Translations under genes and position numbers: made by a program | The notes under the pieces: generated by a model | Seen by the model: only the letters and a program-made list of their open reading frames with translations | What the model was told of the DNA's origin: nothing | The model's database searches: none | In this document: in pieces, positions 44,584-53,959 of the stretch | Layout of the letters: each line of letters starts with the position of its first letter | How positions within the stretch are numbered: position 1 is the stretch's first letter | NCBI GenBank assembly: GCA_910580225.1 | Contig: CAJTXE010000007.1 | Coordinates: 18,469-82,468, forward strand | Length of the DNA: 64,000 bases | Direction: 5' to 3' | Source of the DNA: an uncultured Acetatifactor sp. | Lineage (GTDB): Bacteria > Bacillota > Clostridia > Lachnospirales > Lachnospiraceae

Positions 44584-44590
44584 CTGTCAA
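44562..44590 (-). promoter_or_regulatory. Promoter of the second PadR operon
   Basis: Minus-strand TTGACA (44,590-44,585), 17-bp spacer, TATATT (44,567-44,562). Same design as the first PadR promoter. Confidence 0.85.
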
Positions 44591-44672
44591 GAAATTTCAG
44601 AAAACACACCTGCCTGAAGTATGGCTTTGCCGACAGCTTTACCTCATTGAGAATTGCGGCTGAACATAAAAC

Positions 44673-44712
44673 AGGACCGCTGCAGGAAGGATATCCTTCC
44701 CACAGCAGTCCT
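44673..44712 (-). terminator. Terminator of htpG
   Basis: Minus-strand AGGACTGCTG...CAGCGGTCCT with an inner GGAAGG/CCTTCC stem, followed by GTTTTAT. Confidence 0.85.
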
Positions 44713-44758
44713 TCAAAGATTCTTATTCAACTGCTGCATATGCCTTTTTGTATTGATA

Positions 44759-46894
44759 TTACTTCGCCAAAACCATCATAATCTCATTGCTTCTGGCAAT
44801 AAACTTTGTCATGGCCTCCGGAGACAGGGGCGCCTGCTGGATCTTTGCCAGATCATAGAGCTGTTCGCAGATCTTGTCTACATTCTCGCCCTCCTGATTG
44901 TCTGTCACATACTGTACCAGAGGATGGTTTGCATTGAGGATCAGGGTCTCGCCTTCACCGCCGAAACCTCCCATATCCATGCCCGGCATGGAATACATCT
45001 TCATCATATCCTGCATGCGCCGGCTTTCCTCGGACAGGGTCAGCACGGAAGAAATTTTATCATCCTTCAGCTTCTCCACCTTTACGGTAAGCCTGTCATT
45101 GTCCAGAACCTTCTTCATGATCTCGCCAAGAGCTTTGCCCTGCTCTTCCAGCTCTTTTTCCGCTTCCTCTGATGTGTCGGCCTTCATGGCATCGGTCACA
45201 TCTGCGTCGATTCTCTGGAACTTCACGCCCTCATTCTTGGACTCCAGCTGCTGGATAAAAGGCTGATCGATATTGTGGGTCAGGATGACGGCATCCATTC
45301 CGCTGTCCTTAAACATCCTGATATACTGGCCCTGCTGCTGTTCATCGGTGACGTAGTAGATAACCTTATCTTTCTTCTCTTCCGCGTCTGTCCCTTCGTC
45401 CTCGGGTTCTTCGTCGGTAACCACCTCGGCCTCCACCTTCTCACCATTCTCGTCTACGGCTGCTCCTGCCTCGTCTCCCGCAGTGTCCCCACCGTTGTCA
45501 AGAGGCTTTACCTCCAGACATTCCGGCAGCGTCACATACTTGCCTTCCAGATTCTTAAACAGGATATAGTCGTTCATCCTCTCGCAGAATTTGTCGTCCT
45601 TCAGGCAGCCGAACTTGATAAAGGGACTGATATCATCCCAGTATTTGTCATATTCTTCCTTTTCCGTCTTGCACATGCCGGACAGCTTGTCCGCCACCTT
45701 CTTGGAGATGTATTCTGAGATCTTCTTCACAAAGCCGTCATTCTGCAGCGCGCTTCTGGACACGTTCAGGGGCAGGTCCGGACAGTCGATGACTCCTTTC
45801 AGCAGCATCAGGAATTCCGGAATTACTTCCTTGATATTATCCGCAATGAATACCTGGTTGTTATACAGTTTGATGGTTCCTTCGATGGATTCGTACTCCA
45901 TATTAATCTTCGGGAAGTACAGAATGCCCTTGAGGTTGAAGGGATAGTCCATATTTAGGTGGATCCAGAACAGGGGCTCTTTATAATCATGGAATACCTT
46001 GCGGTAAAATTCCAGATATTCTTCCTTTGTGCAGTCGTTGGTGTGCTTTGTCCACAGTGGTGTAGTCTCATTCAAGAGCTCCGGACGTTTTCTGATCTTC
46101 AGCTTTACAGGTTCCGGCTCTTTCTCTTCCTTCTCCCCGTCTTCCTCTTCGGCCTTAGCAGCGTCTGCCTTTTCTTCCGTTTTCTCTTCCGGCTGAATCA
46201 CTTCCAGAACCACATCATCTTCCTTTTTTTCATCCTCTTTGATGATCTGCGTCTCCTGGGTATCCGCCTTGGAGAGATAAATCTCTGTAGGCATGAAGGA
46301 ACAGTACTTCTTTATAACCTCTCTTGCTTTGTATTCGTTGCAGAATTCCAGGCAGTCCTCATTCAAGAACAAAGTGATTGCCGTACCCACTTCCGTCCTG
46401 TCTCCGTCCTCCATGGCATATTCCGTGCCGCCGTCGCACTCCCAGTGAACAGCCTTTGCGCCCTCCTGATAGGAAAGTGTATCAATATGCACCTCATCTG
46501 CAACCATGAATGCGGAATAAAATCCCAGACCAAAATGACCGATGATCTGGTCTGCATTGCTCTTGTCCTTGTATTTTTCAATAAAGTCAGCTGCGCCGGA
46601 GAAGGCAATCTGGTTGATATACTCCTCCACCTCTTCCGCAGTCATGCCAAGTCCATTATCAATGACTGTCAATGTCTTCTTCTCCGGATTAACGATTACG
46701 TCGATGCGGGCCTTATAGCCTTCCGGCAGGGTATACTCACCCATCATGTCCAGCTTCTTCAGCTTTGTCACAGCATCGCAGCCATTGGAGATCAGCTCCC
46801 TGTAGAAAATATCATGGTCAGAATACAGCCACTTCTTAATAATCGGAAATATGTTTTCACTGTTGATTGATAAACTGCCACTCTTTGCTGCCAT
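44759..46894 (-). CDS. htpG: Chaperone HtpG (Hsp90)
   Basis: ATP-dependent chaperone. The GHKL motifs are clear: ELISNGCDAVTKL with Glu33 and Asn37, DNGLGM and GHFGLGFYSAFMV. The middle domain has SRSALQNDGF. Two acidic insertions stand out: an EEK-rich linker near residues 225-265 and a second acidic stretch near residue 470-515; both are longer than in E. coli HtpG. 711 residues. A CIRCE box upstream points to HrcA control. Confidence 0.97.
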   Translation of the reverse strand: MAAKSGSLSINSENIFPIIKKWLYSDHDIFYRELISNGCDAVTKLKKLDMMGEYTLPEGYKARIDVIVNPEKKTLTVIDNGLGMTAEEVEEYINQIAFSGAADFIEKYKDKSNADQIIGHFGLGFYSAFMVADEVHIDTLSYQEGAKAVHWECDGGTEYAMEDGDRTEVGTAITLFLNEDCLEFCNEYKAREVIKKYCSFMPTEIYLSKADTQETQIIKEDEKKEDDVVLEVIQPEEKTEEKADAAKAEEEDGEKEEKEPEPVKLKIRKRPELLNETTPLWTKHTNDCTKEEYLEFYRKVFHDYKEPLFWIHLNMDYPFNLKGILYFPKINMEYESIEGTIKLYNNQVFIADNIKEVIPEFLMLLKGVIDCPDLPLNVSRSALQNDGFVKKISEYISKKVADKLSGMCKTEKEEYDKYWDDISPFIKFGCLKDDKFCERMNDYILFKNLEGKYVTLPECLEVKPLDNGGDTAGDEAGAAVDENGEKVEAEVVTDEEPEDEGTDAEEKKDKVIYYVTDEQQQGQYIRMFKDSGMDAVILTHNIDQPFIQQLESKNEGVKFQRIDADVTDAMKADTSEEAEKELEEQGKALGEIMKKVLDNDRLTVKVEKLKDDKISSVLTLSEESRRMQDMMKMYSMPGMDMGGFGGEGETLILNANHPLVQYVTDNQEGENVDKICEQLYDLAKIQQAPLSPEAMTKFIARSNEIMMVLAK

Positions 46895-46995
46895 CTTACT
46901 TTCGTCCCTTTCTTTTCTTTATTATAGTCCATCTTATGCCACGCATTCTGCACGGCATTGTGTTACTCTGTAAACACCTTGAAACATAGTTTATG

Positions 46996-47018
46996 ACGGA
47001 GCACCGCAAAAGTCAAGA
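46996..47018 (-). promoter_or_regulatory. Promoter of htpG
   Basis: Minus-strand TTGACT followed by a 17-bp spacer and TAAACT, just downstream of the CIRCE box in the direction of transcription. Coordinates are approximate at the -10 end. Confidence 0.5.
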
Positions 47019-47023
47019 AGAAA

Positions 47024-47050
47024 TTAGCACTCATTTTGGCAGAGTGCTAA
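47024..47050. promoter_or_regulatory. CIRCE element (HrcA site)
   Basis: Perfect TTAGCACTC-N9-GAGTGCTAA. It lies about 130 bp upstream of htpG, next to the -35 box. CIRCE is the known operator of the heat-shock repressor HrcA. Confidence 0.95.
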
Positions 47051-47065
47051 TAATTGCACAAAAAA

Positions 47066-47083
47066 GCCCGTAGAATGGGCGTT
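47066..47083 (-). terminator. Terminator of the PrsA-like gene
   Basis: Minus-strand GCCC-ATTCTAC-GGGC followed by TTTTTT, 43 bp past the stop and just before the CIRCE box. Confidence 0.8.
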
Positions 47084-47125
47084 TCCGCATTTCTAAAATT
47101 TTTCTAAACCGCTATTTTTTCCGTT

Positions 47126-48202
47126 TTAGTCCGGAAAATACCTGGCGTAAACCTCAAAAAATTCAGACGTGGTCACCACTTCCTCATGAAGCAGTTTCAT
47201 GCTGTCCCACAGCTGTGCATTCAGTTGCCGGGGCAATTCTCCCACAAAGGCGTCATATTCCTGTCCGAACACCTCCCTGCGCCTTTCCTCCACAATGGTC
47301 AGCTTATTCAGATCCGTCTGCTCCCGATCAAAAGTACTGATACATTTAATAATATGATATCCTGCTTCCGTTTCCACAACCTGACTGATTCCATCTCTCT
47401 CCAGAGAAAATGCAGCCTCCTCAAAGATCGGCTCCATCTCTCCCTTGCCAAAGGAATAAGTAATCACCGCATCCTCGCTGTAGCGGGAAGCCAGATCCAG
47501 AAAATCCTCCCCTTCCTCCGCAGCCATCCGGCGGATTTCAAGTGCTTTTTCATAGGCCTCCTGCTTCATGATATCGGAATATTCCACCCTGCTGCCTGGG
47601 CTGTCTTCTGTACTGGTCCGAATCAGGATATGCTGTATGGTAATGGTGCGGGCCTCGTCGTCACTGATTTCCGGATTTACGTCCTGTATGATATAACGAT
47701 AAACTTTATCCGCCATAGCGTATTCTCTGTAGAGCTGCTCTATGGTGGATAACGATACCCCCATCAGTTCCTTTTCCCGCTCCGTCAGGGAATCGAAATA
47801 CGCCTTTCCAGCCTGACTGACCTTTCTGTTCTCCCCTTCCTCCAGGGTCACCCCCCGGTCCTGGGCCAGCAGATACATAGTCTTGATCTGTGCCATCTTG
47901 GCCAACACGGTTTCCTTTACATTTTCTTCCAAAGTAACCCCGTCCCGGGAAACATTCCACACCTCCGGTCCGTAGACACTTTCATACTGGTTCTGAGTGT
48001 TAGTCAAATACACCATCATCTCCGGCACGGTGCAGACGCTTCCGCCGATGCGGAAGACCTCATCCTTCCCCATTCCAGTGGTAAAAATGACTTTTGTACC
48101 GTTTTCCTCAACACCGCAGGCCGTCTGCAGCAGCAACGGACACAACACACAGCACAAAACTATAATATTTCTACAGAATTTCTTCTTTTTTCTTCTCTCC
48201 AT
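47126..48202 (-). CDS. PrsA/SurA-like peptidylprolyl isomerase lipoprotein
   Basis: A signal helix ends in LLLQTACG, a lipobox-like site with Cys. A SurA-type N-terminal helical domain leads to a parvulin domain (RTITIQHILIRTS, then DFLDLASRYSEDA and FSLERDGISQVVETEAGYHI). It folds exported proteins outside the membrane. 358 residues. ATG 48202 is preceded by GGGTGG at some distance, so the start is not certain. Same strand as ilvE upstream and htpG downstream, with its own terminator. Confidence 0.9.
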   Translation of the reverse strand: MERRKKKKFCRNIIVLCCVLCPLLLQTACGVEENGTKVIFTTGMGKDEVFRIGGSVCTVPEMMVYLTNTQNQYESVYGPEVWNVSRDGVTLEENVKETVLAKMAQIKTMYLLAQDRGVTLEEGENRKVSQAGKAYFDSLTEREKELMGVSLSTIEQLYREYAMADKVYRYIIQDVNPEISDDEARTITIQHILIRTSTEDSPGSRVEYSDIMKQEAYEKALEIRRMAAEEGEDFLDLASRYSEDAVITYSFGKGEMEPIFEEAAFSLERDGISQVVETEAGYHIIKCISTFDREQTDLNKLTIVEERRREVFGQEYDAFVGELPRQLNAQLWDSMKLLHEEVVTTSEFFEVYARYFPD

Positions 48203-48380
48203 TCCCAAACCACCCAAAAAAACATGCCCATGCTCTGTATCTTCTTTTTTCTTCTCTCCGCATATTATGGAAAGAATTCAATACAAAGCACGGGCCGCCG
48301 CCTGAACTTTTGATTCCCGCAGTCATCAAGCCAGGGAGATGTTATCGCAGAATCCACCACTCACAGGCGGATTCGATTCC

Positions 48381-49412
48381 TTATTCAATCACATGAATCC
48401 ATCCTTTGGGCGGCTCGATCCTGCCCATCTGGATACCGGTAAGCGTATCATACAGTTTCCTGGTCACAGGTCCCATCTCGGTCATACCGCTGGGAAGACA
48501 GATCTCAGTTCCGTGGTCCACAATCTTCCCCACAGGAGAGATCACGGCAGCGGTACCACAGAGACCGCATTCTGTAAAATCCTTCACCTCTTCCAGATAC
48601 ACTTCCCGCTCTTCCACCTCAAGACCCAGATATTCCTTTGCCACATGGATAAGGGAACGGCGGGTGATAGAAGGAAGAATGCTATCGGACTTTGGCGTAA
48701 CCACTCTGCCCTCCTTTGTCACAAACAGGAAATTGGCGCCGCCTGTCTCCTCCACCCTGGTGCGTGTACCGGGATCCAGATACAGATTCTCGTCAAAGCC
48801 GTTTTTATGAGCCGTCACAATGGCGTGAAGACTCATGGCATAATTCAGACCTGCCTTAATATTACCTGTGCCATGGGGTGCAGCTCGGTCAAAATCGCTG
48901 ACACAGATGGTCAGAGGCTTCACCCCGCCCTTAAAATAAGGTCCCACCGGCGTACAGAAAATGCGGAACTGGTACACATCTGCAGGCTTTACACCGATAA
49001 CGGAATTCATACCGAACATATAGGGGCGGATGTACAGTGTGGCACCGCTTCCATAAGGAGGCACATAGGCTTCATTAGCCTTCACCGCCTTTGTCACCGC
49101 ATCCACGAATCGCTCCTTGGGAAAAACCGGCATCTCCAGACGCCGGGCAGAATCTTCCATCCGCTCGCCGTTTAAATCCGGACGAAAGGCCACAATACGC
49201 CCATTCTCGGTGGTATAGGCTTTCAATCCCTCAAAAATGGTCTGTGCATATTGCAGTACCCCTGCACATTCATTCAGAACGATATTGGCATCTTCAGTCA
49301 GGACTCCCTCATCCCAGACCCCGTTCTGATACATGGAAACATATCTTTTTTCTGTCTGAATATATCCGAAGTTCAGGTTACCCCAATCGATATTCTTCTT
49401 TTCCAACTGCAT
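48381..49412 (-). CDS. ilvE: Branched-chain amino acid aminotransferase
   Basis: PLP enzyme for Leu, Ile and Val. The N-terminus (NLNFGYIQTEKRYVSMY) and the PLP Lys motif (GTGNIKAGLNYAMSL) match fold type IV BCAT. The C-terminus has FTECGLCGTAAVISPVG. 343 residues. ATG 49412 (MQLEKKNIDWG) has AAGAAGGG. No T-box is seen in the 300 bp upstream. Confidence 0.95.
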   Translation of the reverse strand: MQLEKKNIDWGNLNFGYIQTEKRYVSMYQNGVWDEGVLTEDANIVLNECAGVLQYAQTIFEGLKAYTTENGRIVAFRPDLNGERMEDSARRLEMPVFPKERFVDAVTKAVKANEAYVPPYGSGATLYIRPYMFGMNSVIGVKPADVYQFRIFCTPVGPYFKGGVKPLTICVSDFDRAAPHGTGNIKAGLNYAMSLHAIVTAHKNGFDENLYLDPGTRTRVEETGGANFLFVTKEGRVVTPKSDSILPSITRRSLIHVAKEYLGLEVEEREVYLEEVKDFTECGLCGTAAVISPVGKIVDHGTEICLPSGMTEMGPVTRKLYDTLTGIQMGRIEPPKGWIHVIE

Positions 49413-49724
49413 TCCCTTCTTTCCATATTTTATTGTTAACAATTATTATACTTTTCTATCCAAAAGTCAATATACTTTGTCCTGAAATCGTGTAAAATTA
49501 TAAAAACAATATGTCACAAAATCACATGGAGTCACAATTTTGATTTCGTGGAAGGCTGTCCGACCAGTTCAGATGAACAGGAAAAATCCGGTCTCCCATC
49601 TATCTGGATCCCGGATTTTATACACCTGCGTCTCACCTCTGTTTTGACCGGTAGGTTCCGGTCCCCACAGCCCTGTGTCCGCCGGGCCTGATTCTTTTCA
49701 TTTCCATCGATTCACACAAGTCAA
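49413..49724. other. Gap between ilvE and folA
   Basis: No gene is seen. It holds a terminator at 49,582-49,619 and a GACCGG/CCGGTC hairpin near 49,650. The ilvE promoter should lie at the left end but I could not fix it. Confidence 0.45.
49582..49619. terminator. Terminator of folA
   Basis: AAAATCCGG pairs with CCGGATTTT; T runs flank on both strands. It follows the folA stop by about 105 bp. Confidence 0.7.
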
Positions 49725-50231
49725 TTATACCTCTGTAGACTGTGCTATCCGCTCATACCTGCAGAAGGTATAGGCAATATCAAAATAAGTCTGTTCCTCG
49801 CTGTCCGCCGTCATCTGCCATTCCGGATCCCGGTCCAAGTCTGGAAAATATGCGTCCGCTTCATAGCGCTGGTCGATCCGGGTGATGTGGGCCGTATCGC
49901 ACCAAGGAAGCAGCTGCCGATAGACACTCTCACCGCCGATGCAATACACATCCCTGGAGGAATATGGCTCCAGAACCCGCTTTAACTCCTCCAGGGAATG
50001 TACCGCTTCCGCTCCCTTTACCCGGAATGATGGATCTCTGGACAAAATGATATTCCGCCTTCCCTGCAAAGGCATTCCCTGCGGAAAGGTCTGGAGGGTT
50101 TTACGTCCCAGAACTACAACTTTTCCTGTGGTTTCCTCCCGAAAATATTTATGATCTCTGGGTATGGTCACCAGAAGTCTGCCGTTCTTGCCGATGGCCC
50201 AGTTCCTGTCCACTGCCGCTATGATATTCAC
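49725..50231 (-). CDS. folA: Dihydrofolate reductase
   Basis: Reduces dihydrofolate to tetrahydrofolate. Motifs: NRNWAIGKNG-like start with the active-site Asp in TIPRDHKYFR, the NADPH loop GRKTLQTFPQG, and CIGGESVYRQLL. I start at GTG 50231 (VNIIAAVDRN) because AAAGGAG is seven bases upstream; the ATG at 50255 has no site. 168 residues. Confidence 0.93.
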   Translation of the reverse strand: MNIIAAVDRNWAIGKNGRLLVTIPRDHKYFREETTGKVVVLGRKTLQTFPQGMPLQGRRNIILSRDPSFRVKGAEAVHSLEELKRVLEPYSSRDVYCIGGESVYRQLLPWCDTAHITRIDQRYEADAYFPDLDRDPEWQMTADSEEQTYFDIAYTFCRYERIAQSTEV

Positions 50232-50317
50232 TTTTTCTCCTTTCTTCCGTTTCATCTGCTGCGATGATGTCCGGGCACCCGCAAATCTCTTCGCAATACC
50301 CTATAGCTGTTGCGGAA

Positions 50318-51916
50318 TTATTCCCACTTGTCACAGAGGGAATTGATCTGATCAGCGAATTTACCCATATCTTTATTCGGCATACCGTCAATTCCCTTGA
50401 CCAGATTAAGCAGCCTCTGGGCGGCAGCCAAAAGTTTTGCATAGATATTGGAAGCCGCAACCTTTGCCTTCTTCTTCACCGGCACAGGAACTGCCTCGTA
50501 TTCCAGTTTTCCTGAAAGCAGATCGAAAACAGTGCCGCTGTAGGGAGCATAGGTACGCTGTCCGTATTCCAGTTTGAGGCACTCCGCGAAACCAGTACAC
50601 ACCGTATCCTCGCCATGTACAAGAAATACCTTCTTAGGCTTCTCCTCAAAGCCGCAGATCCACTCAATAAGCCCGTTCTTGTCCGCATGTCCGCTCATGC
50701 CCACCAGTTTTTTGATCTCTGCCCTGACCTGTATGGATTCACCGAAGAGCTTCACTTCATCGATCCCTTCCACAAGCAGGCGTCCCAGGGTTCCTACAGC
50801 CTGATATCCCACAAAGAGAATAGAGCACTCCGGCCTCCAGAGATTATGCTTCAGATGATGTCTGATACGCCCGGCCTCACACATGCCCGATGCGGAAATA
50901 ATCACTTTGGGTGTCTCATTAAAGTTGATCTCCCTGGATTCCTCACTGGTGATAGCAAGCTTCAAGCCTGGAAACGACAGCGGATTGATGCCTTCCTGCA
51001 CCATTTCAAGCGCCTCTCCGGCAAAGCATTCCATCCTGTTTTCCTGGAAGATTTCCGTGGCCTCCACCGCCAGAGGGCTGTCCACATACACCGGAAAATT
51101 CTCATGCCCCTTCACCAGATTGTCTACCTTGATCCTGCGCAGGAAATAGAGCAGCTCCTGGGTCCGTCCCACCGCAAAGGAGGGAATCACCACATTTCCG
51201 CCCCTGTCAAAGGTCTCCTTCAGAATTGCTGCCAGTTCATGTACATAATCCGGCCGTTCCACCGCATGAAGACGGTCCCCATATGTGGACTCCATCACCA
51301 CATAATCTGCTTTCTTTGTGGGAGCCGGATTGCGCAGCAGAGGGTCGTTTTTGTTGCCCACATCACCGGAGAACACTACCTTTTTCGTATGTCCGTCCTC
51401 CCGCAGCCATACTTCAATGCTTGCGGAACCCAGAAGATGTCCGATATCCGAAAAACGGATGGTCATCTCGTCACAGATTTCCACTTTCTGGTTGTAATGA
51501 CAGGATACAATCCTCTTGATGACCCCCTCTGCATCCTCCATGGTATAGAGAGGCTCCATCGCCGCCACAGACTCGCTTCTCTTGGCCTTCCGGTTCTTCC
51601 ACTCTGCCTCCATCATCTGAATGTGGGCACAATCACGGAGCATGATACTGCACAAATCCGCAGTGGCATCCGTGGCGAACACCTGCCCCCGAAATCCTTT
51701 GGCATAAATCAGCGGCAACAATCCGGTGTGATCAATGTGGGCATGGGTCAGCAGCACATAATCAATCAGCGACTCATCCACCGGAAGCGGTACATTCTCA
51801 AAGACATTCATCCCCTGCTCCATACCGCAGTCCACCAGAATGTGCTTTCCGCCGACCTCAATATAATGACAGCTGCCTGTCACCTCATGGGCCGCACCTA
51901 CGAAAATCAGTTTCAT
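50318..51916 (-). CDS. Beta-CASP MBL-fold hydrolase, RNase-like
   Basis: An MBL nuclease of the CPSF/beta-CASP group. The zinc motif is HAHIDHTG, followed by SGDVGNKNDP and the beta-CASP insertion (IPSFAVGRTQELLYFLRRI). C-terminal motifs ASGMCEAGRIRHHL and GMSGHADKNGL complete the site. A basic C-terminal tail of about 70 residues is added. 532 residues. AGGAGGG precedes ATG 51916. Likely an RNase; the substrate is unknown. 86 bp upstream of folA. Confidence 0.9.
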   Translation of the reverse strand: MKLIFVGAAHEVTGSCHYIEVGGKHILVDCGMEQGMNVFENVPLPVDESLIDYVLLTHAHIDHTGLLPLIYAKGFRGQVFATDATADLCSIMLRDCAHIQMMEAEWKNRKAKRSESVAAMEPLYTMEDAEGVIKRIVSCHYNQKVEICDEMTIRFSDIGHLLGSASIEVWLREDGHTKKVVFSGDVGNKNDPLLRNPAPTKKADYVVMESTYGDRLHAVERPDYVHELAAILKETFDRGGNVVIPSFAVGRTQELLYFLRRIKVDNLVKGHENFPVYVDSPLAVEATEIFQENRMECFAGEALEMVQEGINPLSFPGLKLAITSEESREINFNETPKVIISASGMCEAGRIRHHLKHNLWRPECSILFVGYQAVGTLGRLLVEGIDEVKLFGESIQVRAEIKKLVGMSGHADKNGLIEWICGFEEKPKKVFLVHGEDTVCTGFAECLKLEYGQRTYAPYSGTVFDLLSGKLEYEAVPVPVKKKAKVAASNIYAKLLAAAQRLLNLVKGIDGMPNKDMGKFADQINSLCDKWE

Positions 51917-52189
51917 ACCTAACCCTCCTGTTCCGTTTTTTATTCCAGATTCTGTTCCCGTTCTTTTGCATCCCCATACTACAATACTATTATTAAAAAG
52001 ATTCCTCTATCTCTATTTTATTATGGAATTTCATATATCGCAAGGGAAAATTTTCTGAAAACAAAGAAATTGAAGTAAAATTGTTCACCGCAGACTGCTG
52101 GCATTCTCAAAATGAATATGCTATAATGACGTTGGCGTAAAATCCCTGAAACACCCAAACTATATCCCCTAACAGAAATGAGGCATATC

Positions 52190-53275
52190 ATGAAAGATCA
52201 GCATCCTAATTTCCATCAGCTCCATTTTGACAGCATACAGGCTTTGCGGGGCATTACGGCCCTGTTTATCCTTTTGGAACATATCCGTTTTTTAAACTGC
52301 GGCGCCTTTGGTGTGGACATATTCTTCTGCATCAGCGGCTTTATGATTATGTTTTCCACCCATGAGGACAGCGCTTTTTTCCTGAGGAAGCGGCTGATCC
52401 GCATCCTGCCCCTGTACTATCTTATGACCCTGGGCACCTTTCTGCTGCTGGTGCTGTTTCCAGGTATGTTTGAGCAGACAAAGGCTGATCCGGCTTTTCT
52501 GGTCAAAAGCCTCCTCTTTATTCCCTTCGATATCGGCAATGGTGTACTGCAGCCTCTTATGCGTATCGGATGGACGGTAAACTGTGAAATTCTATTCTAT
52601 TTTTTGTTCTTTATTGCATTGCACATCAGTCACAAGTTCAGGGGTCTGATCTGCACCGTCTTCATTCTGTTTCTGGTCGGTGCAGCCTGGCTGCTGCCCT
52701 CTCCTCCGGCTGTTCTGGCCTTTTACGGAAATCCCGTGATGCTTGAATTTCTCTATGGTATCGGAGCCTATTATGCTGCCCGCGGGCTGTACAAATTGTA
52801 TATCCGGAACAGCCCTTCAGAGCAGCCGGGGCCTGTTTCGAATCAAGGACTACCCAAGGCTGGGATTCCGTTTTGTCTGGCAGTGCTGCTGCTGTGCTTT
52901 GTCGGTCTCCTTATCACCAAGCCTTCCGTCAATATCCTGGGATTCCGCCGGCCCTTTATATGGGGGCTTCCGGCTTTTGCCATTGTAATGTGCTGCTTTC
53001 TCCCGGGCCTGTATATACAGAAGATACCCAGGATCTTTGTGAGGCTTGGAGACATTAGTTTTTCCCTCTATCTAATGCACTACTATCCTGTAATGCTTCT
53101 GGACCGGGTCGTATTTGATTTTTCCTCCTGTACACCCTTTTCCCTGATTGGAACTGCCATGGCGGCTGGCATCAGCATCCTTCTGGCACTTATCAGCTGG
53201 GAGATTATAGAAAAACGCTTTTCCCAATGGCTGCGGGGCCTTCTGCTTCTGCGAAAGCCCCTGACAAAATCATAA
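52190..53275 (+). CDS. Acyltransferase family 3 membrane protein
   Basis: About ten helices with the motif RGITALFILLEHIRF, whose His is the likely catalytic residue. Such enzymes add acetyl or other acyl groups to surface sugars. ATG 52190 follows ATGAGG; ATG 52178 lies within that site region. 361 residues. It converges on the kinase operon with an eight-base gap at the stops. A TATAAT with TG extension lies near 52,123. Confidence 0.9.
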   Translation: MKDQHPNFHQLHFDSIQALRGITALFILLEHIRFLNCGAFGVDIFFCISGFMIMFSTHEDSAFFLRKRLIRILPLYYLMTLGTFLLLVLFPGMFEQTKADPAFLVKSLLFIPFDIGNGVLQPLMRIGWTVNCEILFYFLFFIALHISHKFRGLICTVFILFLVGAAWLLPSPPAVLAFYGNPVMLEFLYGIGAYYAARGLYKLYIRNSPSEQPGPVSNQGLPKAGIPFCLAVLLLCFVGLLITKPSVNILGFRRPFIWGLPAFAIVMCCFLPGLYIQKIPRIFVRLGDISFSLYLMHYYPVMLLDRVVFDFSSCTPFSLIGTAMAAGISILLALISWEIIEKRFSQWLRGLLLLRKPLTKS

Positions 53276-53282
53276 ATTCCAG

Positions 53283-53957
53283 TCAGTCAGCAGTAATTTT
53301 ATTGCCGCAGGAAGGACAAAATCTGCTTTTATCAGAAACCGGGGTTCCGCACGACTTACAGACCCTGCCCTTACTGCCACGCGTTTTTTTTTCGTTTGAA
53401 TGACTGACTATCTGTTCCGAAGCAGACTTGGTATCCGCCGGAACTGTAGCTGTAATCTTTCCTGTTTCTGCAGTCTCTGCCTCATCTGTCACAACCGGTT
53501 TTACAGCTGCGGAATGCGCATTTGCAGCTACTGCAGTACCTTCCTTTGACATGCCGGGGGTATTTTCAGACACTGCTGTATTTGTTTTCGCCGTACCAGT
53601 GGTATTTACAGATGCGGCAGTATCTGCCTTCGCTGCGCTGACAGATTTTTTTGCTGCAGTTATATTTGTTGTTTCTTTGGTCTCAGACTTTACGGCCGTT
53701 TTTTTCGCTTTCTTCCTCTGCCGCTCCTGGCTGATCTTTCCTGCTGATTTTACTGCGAAGATGCTCCAGAATACAAACAGCAATAGGCTGACCAGGCTCA
53801 CCCAGCGATAACTGACCGCACAGATTTTTCCCAGTATCGAATTCATATAGAACAAACTGTCTCCCGACACTGCCCTCAGCATCCATACAGCCACGATCCA
53901 TATCAGCAATGTGGCGACAGCCCCCGCCAAAATTGCGGCTTTCATCTGCTTCTTCAT
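53283..53957 (-). CDS. Membrane protein with C-terminal zinc ribbon
   Basis: Two N-terminal helices (residues 8-28 and 52-70) are followed by 110 residues of Ala/Thr/Lys/Ser-rich sequence and a zinc ribbon at the end (CKSCGTPVSDKSRFCPSCGN). The ribbon would be cytoplasmic if the helices form a hairpin. I prefer ATG 53957 (nine bases after AGGAGG) to ATG 53963. Last gene of the six-gene kinase operon, so perhaps an adaptor for the complex. 224 residues. Confidence 0.8.
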   Translation of the reverse strand: MKKQMKAAILAGAVATLLIWIVAVWMLRAVSGDSLFYMNSILGKICAVSYRWVSLVSLLLFVFWSIFAVKSAGKISQERQRKKAKKTAVKSETKETTNITAAKKSVSAAKADTAASVNTTGTAKTNTAVSENTPGMSKEGTAVAANAHSAAVKPVVTDEAETAETGKITATVPADTKSASEQIVSHSNEKKTRGSKGRVCKSCGTPVSDKSRFCPSCGNKITAD

Positions 53958-53959
53958 TA

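Noticed and set aside
49413..49724. T-box leader for ilvE
   Set aside because: The AGGGTGG-type T-box core is absent; hairpins seen belong to the folA terminator or are small.
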